Below are positions 59,790-64,000 of a stretch of 64,000 nucleotides of DNA, piece after piece. Position 1 is the first letter of the stretch, and every line of letters begins with the position of its first letter. Both the position numbers and the translations under genes were made by a program. The stretch is from JACRAR01 sp041674385 (GTDB taxonomy: Bacteria; Pseudomonadota; Gammaproteobacteria; Burkholderiales; Rhodocyclaceae): positions 21,777 through 85,776 of the forward strand of contig JBAYVU010000009.1 of assembly GCA_041674385.1 (NCBI GenBank), read 5' to 3'. Under the pieces are notes generated by a model. That model worked only from the letters and a program-made list of their open reading frames with translations. It was not told where the DNA came from and did no database searches.

Positions 59790-60518
59790 TTCTTCGCCAT
59801 CGCGCAAGTAACGCCACTTGCCGGTCGGCAAATCGCCGAGCTTGACTTTGCCGATGCGGACGCGCTTCAAGCCTAGCACTTTCAGTCCGACCAGTTCGCA
59901 CATGCGGCGAATCTGGCGCTTTTTCCCTTCGCGCAGCACGAAGCGCAGCTGGTCGTCGTTCAGCCATGCGACCTGGGCAGGCTTGAGCGCCTCGCCATCC
60001 AGGCTCAGGCCGAAATTCAGCAGTGCCAGGTTGTCTGCCGAAAGGCTGCCTGCGACGCGCACCAGATATTCTTTTTCGATTTCCGTATCTTGGCCGATCA
60101 AGTGCTTGGCGATGCGCCCGTCCTGAGTCAATACCAGCAAGCCGATAGAGTCGATATCCAGTCGTCCGGCAGGCGCCAGACCTTTCAAATGCATAGGGCT
60201 GAAGCGCAGCGGCGAGTGGTCGCCGCCGTGGCGGGAATCGGCATTGATCAGGGTATAGGCAGGTTTGTGCTGGTGGTCGGCCTGGCCTGAAACATAGCCG
60301 ATCGGCTTGTTCAGCAGGATGGTTACGCGCGAGCGCTGGCTGGCTTGTGCGGCTTTGTTCAGCGTGATTTTCTGGTGCGGATAAGCCCGACTGCCCAGTT
60401 CGGTGACCTGCTCGCCATCCACGAATACCCAGCCGCGCTCGATATAGCTGTCCGCTTCGCGCCGCGAACAGAGGCCTTGTTCCGACATCAGTTTGGAAAT
60501 GCGTACCAGTAGCGTCAT
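59784..60518 (-). CDS. rluF: RluF/RsuA-like pseudouridine synthase
   Basis: 244 residues. An N-terminal S4 domain (VRISKLMSEQGLCSRREADSYIERGWVFVDG) is followed by the catalytic domain with the Asp motif APAGRLDIDSIGLLVLTQDG. EGKKRQIRRMCELVGLKVLGLKR is the RsuA/RluBEF signature. By sequence it is closest to RluF (23S rRNA U2604), but RluB/E remain possible. ATG 60518 overlaps the cheD stop (TGATG), so it is coupled to the chemotaxis operon. It ends in a 27-bp tandem repeat. Confidence 0.85.
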   Translation of the reverse strand: MTLLVRISKLMSEQGLCSRREADSYIERGWVFVDGEQVTELGSRAYPHQKITLNKAAQASQRSRVTILLNKPIGYVSGQADHQHKPAYTLINADSRHGGDHSPLRFSPMHLKGLAPAGRLDIDSIGLLVLTQDGRIAKHLIGQDTEIEKEYLVRVAGSLSADNLALLNFGLSLDGEALKPAQVAWLNDDQLRFVLREGKKRQIRRMCELVGLKVLGLKRVRIGKVKLGDLPTGKWRYLRDGEEF

Positions 60519-61129
60519 CAAAACAACTCGATTTTCTTTTCGCGGGGCTTGCTTGGGCCGAGCAGGCTGTTTTCATATGCCACCTCTTCTTGCGCTACCT
60601 GCGTGGTAATCGCTTGCGTACTGACAATCCGCTTGCAAAAAGCGTCGCCGCTAGCCGGCGCAAATATCACTTTGCGCGCCCAGGGACCACCGAAGTCGGA
60701 AGATACCAGCGTGATGCCTTCGCGTTCCAGCCAGGATTTGGTGAAGTTGATATTGCCATCGCCGATCGACTTGCGCAGCGAACTGACGACATTGCCGCCG
60801 CCAAAAGCTTTGGCGATCATGCGTTGCTTTTGGGCACCCTTGTTCAGCATGGCATTCACCAGTACTTCCATGGCATAGTCGCCGCGCAGTAGCGAGTCGT
60901 ATTCGCTGTCGGTGCTGCGCGTGCGCACCGGCAGCATGAAATGGTTCATGCCGCCAAAGCGCAGTTTCGGATCGAACAGGCACACCGAAACGCAAGAGCC
61001 GAGCAGCGTGGCGATCGGCTTGTTTTCTTCGACCGCCCATTGCCCGGGGTGGATGTTCTTGGCACTTTGTTCGAGTTCCTTGCTCGACGGAGTGGGTGAC
61101 GAATTCATGTGAAGTTCCGGCGATATCAT
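60518..61129 (-). CDS. cheD: chemoreceptor glutamine deamidase CheD (copy 1)
   Basis: 203 residues with the deamidase active-site Cys and His: ATLLGSCVSVCLFDPKL then GGMNHFMLP, and a C-terminal KVIFAPASGDAF. CheD deamidates Gln to Glu on receptor methylation helices and, in some species, binds CheC. ATG 61129 overlaps the cheB stop (ATGA); ATG 61108 is an alternative. A second cheD (62195-62710) lies on the other side of cheB. Confidence 0.9.
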   Translation of the reverse strand: MISPELHMNSSPTPSSKELEQSAKNIHPGQWAVEENKPIATLLGSCVSVCLFDPKLRFGGMNHFMLPVRTRSTDSEYDSLLRGDYAMEVLVNAMLNKGAQKQRMIAKAFGGGNVVSSLRKSIGDGNINFTKSWLEREGITLVSSDFGGPWARKVIFAPASGDAFCKRIVSTQAITTQVAQEEVAYENSLLGPSKPREKKIELF

Positions 61130-62202
61130 CCGTAGGCGATGATCTCACGTGCGACCAGTTCGAGTGGCACGATCTTGTCTACCCCTCCGAGCTTGATCGC
61201 TTCCTTAGGCATGCCGAATACCACGCAGGTGGCTTCATCCTGCGCCACGGTTTTTGCGCCGGCCTCATGCATCTCGTGCATGCCGCGCGCGCCATCATCG
61301 CCCATGCCGGTCATGATGATGCCAAGCGCATTTTTTCCGGCGACCTGGGCGACCGAGCGGAACAGCACATCGACTGAAGGCTTATGCCGATTGACGAGCG
61401 GGCCGTCGGCGACTTCGACGATGTACTGGGCGCCGCTGCGACGCAGCATCATGTGGCGTCCGCCGGGAGCAATCAGCACCCGGCCGGGGATCACGCGGTC
61501 ATTGTTCTGCGCCTCGCGCACTTCGACCTGGCACAGCGTGTTCAAGCGTTCGGCAAACAAGGCGGTGAATTTTTCCGGCATGTGCTGTACCACGATGATA
61601 CCCGGACAGACGGCCGGCAGCATGGTCAAAACGACTTCCAGGGCTTGCGTGCCACCGGTCGAGGTGCCGATGGCGACGATGCCTTCGGTGGTCTTCGACA
61701 TGGCCGTGGATGCCGCCGCGCGCGCCGCCAGCATCGCATCGGCGGTCAGCTTGGGGGGAGGGGCAGCGCTTGTTCGGGCGCTGGGGTGGATATTGCGCAC
61801 ATTGGAACGGGCTGCCGAACGCACGGCGGTGACCAGATCGTTGGAAGCATCCTGAAGAAACTGCTTGACGCCCATTTTGGGCTTGGTGATGATGGCCACG
61901 GCCCCCGCGGCGAGCGCTTCCATGGTGGTCTCGGCGCCTTTTTCGGCCAGCGAGGAGCAGATCACCACCGGTGTCGGATGCTCGGACATGATTTTGCGCA
62001 GGAAGGTGATGCCGTCCATGCGCGGCATTTCGACATCCAGCGTGATCACGTCGGGCCAGTCATTCTTCATCCTGTCCAGCGCGAATAGCGGGTCGGCTGC
62101 AGCGCCGATCACCTCGATATCGGATTCCCTTTCCAGGTTTTCACGGATCACCTGGCGCACCACGGCGGAATCGTCTACGATCATTACCCGGATTTTAGGC
62201 AT
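61126..62202 (-). CDS. cheB: protein-glutamate methylesterase CheB
   Basis: 358 residues: receiver domain (VMIVDDSAVVRQVIRENLE; phosphoacceptor Asp56 in TLDVEMPRMDG), linker with Pro/Ala-rich tract, and a methylesterase domain with Ser (IGTSTGGTQAL), His (VVQHMPEKFTALFAERL) and Asp (TGMGDDGARGM). ATG 62202 overlaps the upstream cheD-like gene by 8 bp. It balances CheR in receptor adaptation. Confidence 0.94.
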   Translation of the reverse strand: MPKIRVMIVDDSAVVRQVIRENLERESDIEVIGAAADPLFALDRMKNDWPDVITLDVEMPRMDGITFLRKIMSEHPTPVVICSSLAEKGAETTMEALAAGAVAIITKPKMGVKQFLQDASNDLVTAVRSAARSNVRNIHPSARTSAAPPPKLTADAMLAARAAASTAMSKTTEGIVAIGTSTGGTQALEVVLTMLPAVCPGIIVVQHMPEKFTALFAERLNTLCQVEVREAQNNDRVIPGRVLIAPGGRHMMLRRSGAQYIVEVADGPLVNRHKPSVDVLFRSVAQVAGKNALGIIMTGMGDDGARGMHEMHEAGAKTVAQDEATCVVFGMPKEAIKLGGVDKIVPLELVAREIIAYG

Positions 62203-62710
62203 GGCGCTGCTCTTTCGTTTTATCGGCAAAGCGCATCTGCACTTCACCCGTGGCAAGATCGAAAATCAGTTTGCGATGGCCGGCACCACCGGCATGTTCG
62301 GCCAGCAGCGGGATGCCGCGTTGCTTGAGAAGCGAACGGGCCGCCAGGATGTTTTGCTCTCCCACGCTGAGGTTGGAGTTCGTCCCTGAAAACATGTCGC
62401 CGCCGCCGAACAGTTTCGCCTGAAATTCTTCGGGACGACAACCATTGCGGAGTATGGCCTGGTCGAACAGGGCAAAGGCTTCATCGGCAAAATGACCATC
62501 CAGTGCCATCCCCGGCTGCCGGGTTCGCTTAGGTACCAGAAAATGGCACATGCCGCCGATCTGCCGGCGCGGATGCCAGAGCGTCACCGTGACGCAGGAG
62601 CCCAGCAAGGTGGCCAGTTGCAGCGGCGCCGTGCCGAAGTGAAATTCGCCCGCATTGAGAAAGACAGGCGATGGCAAAGGGGGTGTCGCCAACAGGGGGG
62701 GGCTGGTCAT
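62195..62710 (-). CDS. cheD: CheD-like deamidase (copy 2)
   Basis: 171 residues, shorter and divergent from copy 1 but with the same catalytic pattern: ATLLGSCVTVTLWHPRRQIGGMCHFLVP (Cys and His) and GHRKLIFDLATGEV. It lies between cheR and cheB with overlaps on both sides (cheR end at 62707-62710, cheB start), so all are cotranslated. Two cheD genes around one cheB are unusual; they may act on different receptors or partners. Confidence 0.88.
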   Translation of the reverse strand: MTSPPLLATPPLPSPVFLNAGEFHFGTAPLQLATLLGSCVTVTLWHPRRQIGGMCHFLVPKRTRQPGMALDGHFADEAFALFDQAILRNGCRPEEFQAKLFGGGDMFSGTNSNLSVGEQNILAARSLLKQRGIPLLAEHAGGAGHRKLIFDLATGEVQMRFADKTKEQRHA

Positions 62711-63519
62711 GGCAACTGGTAAATGGTCGGCTGCACCGGTTTCACGCAGTCGGTGATGCCGTTGAGGCTTTCCGAATGGCCGATGATCAGGTAGCCGCCG
62801 GGCAGCAATTGCTTGACGAGACGTTCTACTACCTGTTTCTTGGTCTCGGCGTCGAAGTAGATCATGACATTGCGCAAGAATATGACATTGAACTTCGCCA
62901 TGACGGGCAGGGCAGTGTTGAGATTCACCTGCATGAACTGGGTATGGCTGCGCAGTTCCGGGGCGATGATGAAGCTGCCCTCGTTTTCGCGCACGCCTTT
63001 CAGGCAGTATTTGCGCAGATATTCCTTAGGCAGGCCGCGGGTGCGGTCCAGCCAGTAGAGACCGCGCTTGGCTATTGCCAGCACCGACTGGCTGATGTCG
63101 GAGCCGGTGACGGTCCAGGGGGCATTGATTCCCAACTTGTCGGCCAGCACCATGGCGATCGTATATATCTCCTCTCCGGTCGAACTGGCGGCGCTCCAGA
63201 CATCGAATTGCCGACCGGGTGGATGCTTGGCGAGGATGGTGTTGGCGAGATATTCGAAATGTTTTTCTTCGCGAAAGAAATAGGTCTCGTTGGTGGTGAG
63301 AAGATCCACCATCGTTTGCAATTCCTCTTCCGCACCGGGTGCGGATACCATCCGGAAATATTCGGCGAAAGTTCCCAGCCCGTAATGCTTCAGTCTGCGT
63401 CCAAGACGGCCCACCAGCAGTACCTGTTTCGATTCGGCCAGACTGATGCCGGCGATTTTGTAGATCAGTTTCTGGAACTGCGCAAATTCGGCATTGGTGA
63501 TGTTGGGACTGTCGATCAT
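62707..63519 (-). CDS. cheR: chemotaxis protein methyltransferase CheR
   Basis: 270 residues. An N-terminal helical domain (LIYKIAGISLAESKQVLLVGRLGRRLKHYGL) precedes a SAM-dependent methyltransferase domain: VWSAASSTGEEIYTIAMVLA, then GSDISQSVLAIAKRGLY and FLRNVMIYFD. It methylates receptor glutamates. First gene of the cheR-cheD-cheB-cheD-rluF unit in this window. Confidence 0.94.
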   Translation of the reverse strand: MIDSPNITNAEFAQFQKLIYKIAGISLAESKQVLLVGRLGRRLKHYGLGTFAEYFRMVSAPGAEEELQTMVDLLTTNETYFFREEKHFEYLANTILAKHPPGRQFDVWSAASSTGEEIYTIAMVLADKLGINAPWTVTGSDISQSVLAIAKRGLYWLDRTRGLPKEYLRKYCLKGVRENEGSFIIAPELRSHTQFMQVNLNTALPVMAKFNVIFLRNVMIYFDAETKKQVVERLVKQLLPGGYLIIGHSESLNGITDCVKPVQPTIYQLP

Positions 63520-63619
63520 GATAAGAAAAATTATAGCCTTTGAGTCCCAGGTGAGCTTGATTCACAGCAAGATTGTCCGGAAAAGCAGGCTCATGGCCTG
63601 GTTTCCCGGCGGGTTCTGA

Positions 63620-64000
63620 TCAGCAGGTTTCGATGTTTATTTGAAGCGCCATGTGATACCCGCTGTCACTGAATTGGTTGTGGTCTTCAGCGTATCCCAC
63701 GACGGGATTGCCGCTGCTGCTGGCGTCCACGCCGGGAAGATTCGAAGTGATGCGGGTATGGTCAACCCCGACGAAGACATCCAGGGTTTCGCTGAGGCCG
63801 CGGGTATAGGTGAACGGTAGCACGTTTGTGGCCACGCTGACGCCGGCTTGTTCAGCCTTGTCGCGGTTGTAGGCGAGCTCAAGTTGATTGCCGCCGATCC
63901 CCTGGGTGCCGGTGTCGTCGGTGATCAGTGGCTGGAAAGCCCAGGTGGAAGTGGCCGCGGCGGTCAGCAACAGCCCGCTTAGTCGAGTCGGGGTACGCAT
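63620..64000 (-). pseudogene. outer-membrane transporter-like gene with an internal deletion
   Basis: Starts at ATG 64000, the window edge, with a signal peptide (SGLLLTAAATSTWAFQPL) and ITDDTGTQGIGGNQLELAYN, typical of the roughly 270-residue outer membrane proteins of the MetA-pathway phenol-degradation (transporter) family. Only about 105 residues follow before the sequence jumps. The family-like C-terminus TLKTTTNSVTAGITWRFK is encoded nearby (63637-63700 region) in another frame. So a middle part has been lost with a frameshift, or the join is an assembly error. Confidence 0.65.

Noticed and set aside
59635..60576. 313-codon ORF ending in the 27-bp repeats
   Set aside because: It is out of frame with the rluF-like gene and Arg/Pro/Ser-rich; a shadow extended by the repeat.

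Overview
The window reads as the chromosome of a Gram-negative betaproteobacterium. The rpoS-nlpD-pcm-surE block, bamC-dapA, a class I fumarase and a chemotaxis tail cheR-cheD-cheB-cheD all have betaproteobacterial character. Two molybdenum hydroxylase-type alpha subunits (ethylbenzene dehydrogenase / steroid C25 dehydrogenase group) with a matching Fe-S beta subunit, plus a korAB-type 2-oxoacid:ferredoxin oxidoreductase, suggest an anaerobic hydrocarbon or steroid degrader of the Sterolibacterium/Georgfuchsia/Denitratisoma kind. That placement is inference from gene content, not a database match.

Layout. 1-5.3 kb: housekeeping genes (exonuclease end, murI, a class I fumarase interrupted by an in-frame TAG, acs). 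5.4-6.3 kb: a HigBA-like toxin-antitoxin pair with a 61-residue third gene. 6.3-23.6 kb: an integrated element bounded by perfect 89-bp direct repeats; the right repeat includes the 3' end and terminator of bamC. The element carries a tyrosine integrase, an MqsRA-type toxin-antitoxin operon (again with the same 61-residue gene), an AlpA-like regulator, a replication initiator-like protein, a DnaB-like helicase, a putative virion-ejection protein and a giant 1858-residue polyvalent protein, but no recognisable capsid, portal or terminase gene. Inside the giant gene, in another frame, lies an HNH/AP2-like phage endonuclease gene.

23.6-38.8 kb: bamC, dapA, an HDAC-family deacylase, a moxR-DUF58-transglutaminase-mltB operon, a chemoreceptor, a K+ channel/RCK protein, rpoS, nlpD, pcm, surE and tRNA-Arg. 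38.9-49 kb: a catabolic island with a TetR regulator, alpha-1, a membrane protein, and a beta-alpha-2 operon. Three of its promoters share one layout: a TetR-like operator, a consensus sigma-70 promoter, and a palindrome near the start point. Transposase debris (IS1380-like and IS630-like) and a scrap of a third alpha gene surround the genes. 49-64 kb: korAB, a bacteriohemerythrin, a degenerate-GGDEF/EAL protein, an AcpA-type phosphoesterase, a second chemoreceptor, an rluF-like gene with a 27-bp tandem repeat at its stop codon, the chemotaxis genes with two cheD copies, and a deleted outer-membrane transporter gene.

The catabolic island probably works as an inducible regulon in which paralogous alpha subunits may share one electron-transferring beta subunit. 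No gamma (heme b) or delta (chaperone) gene is present in the window.
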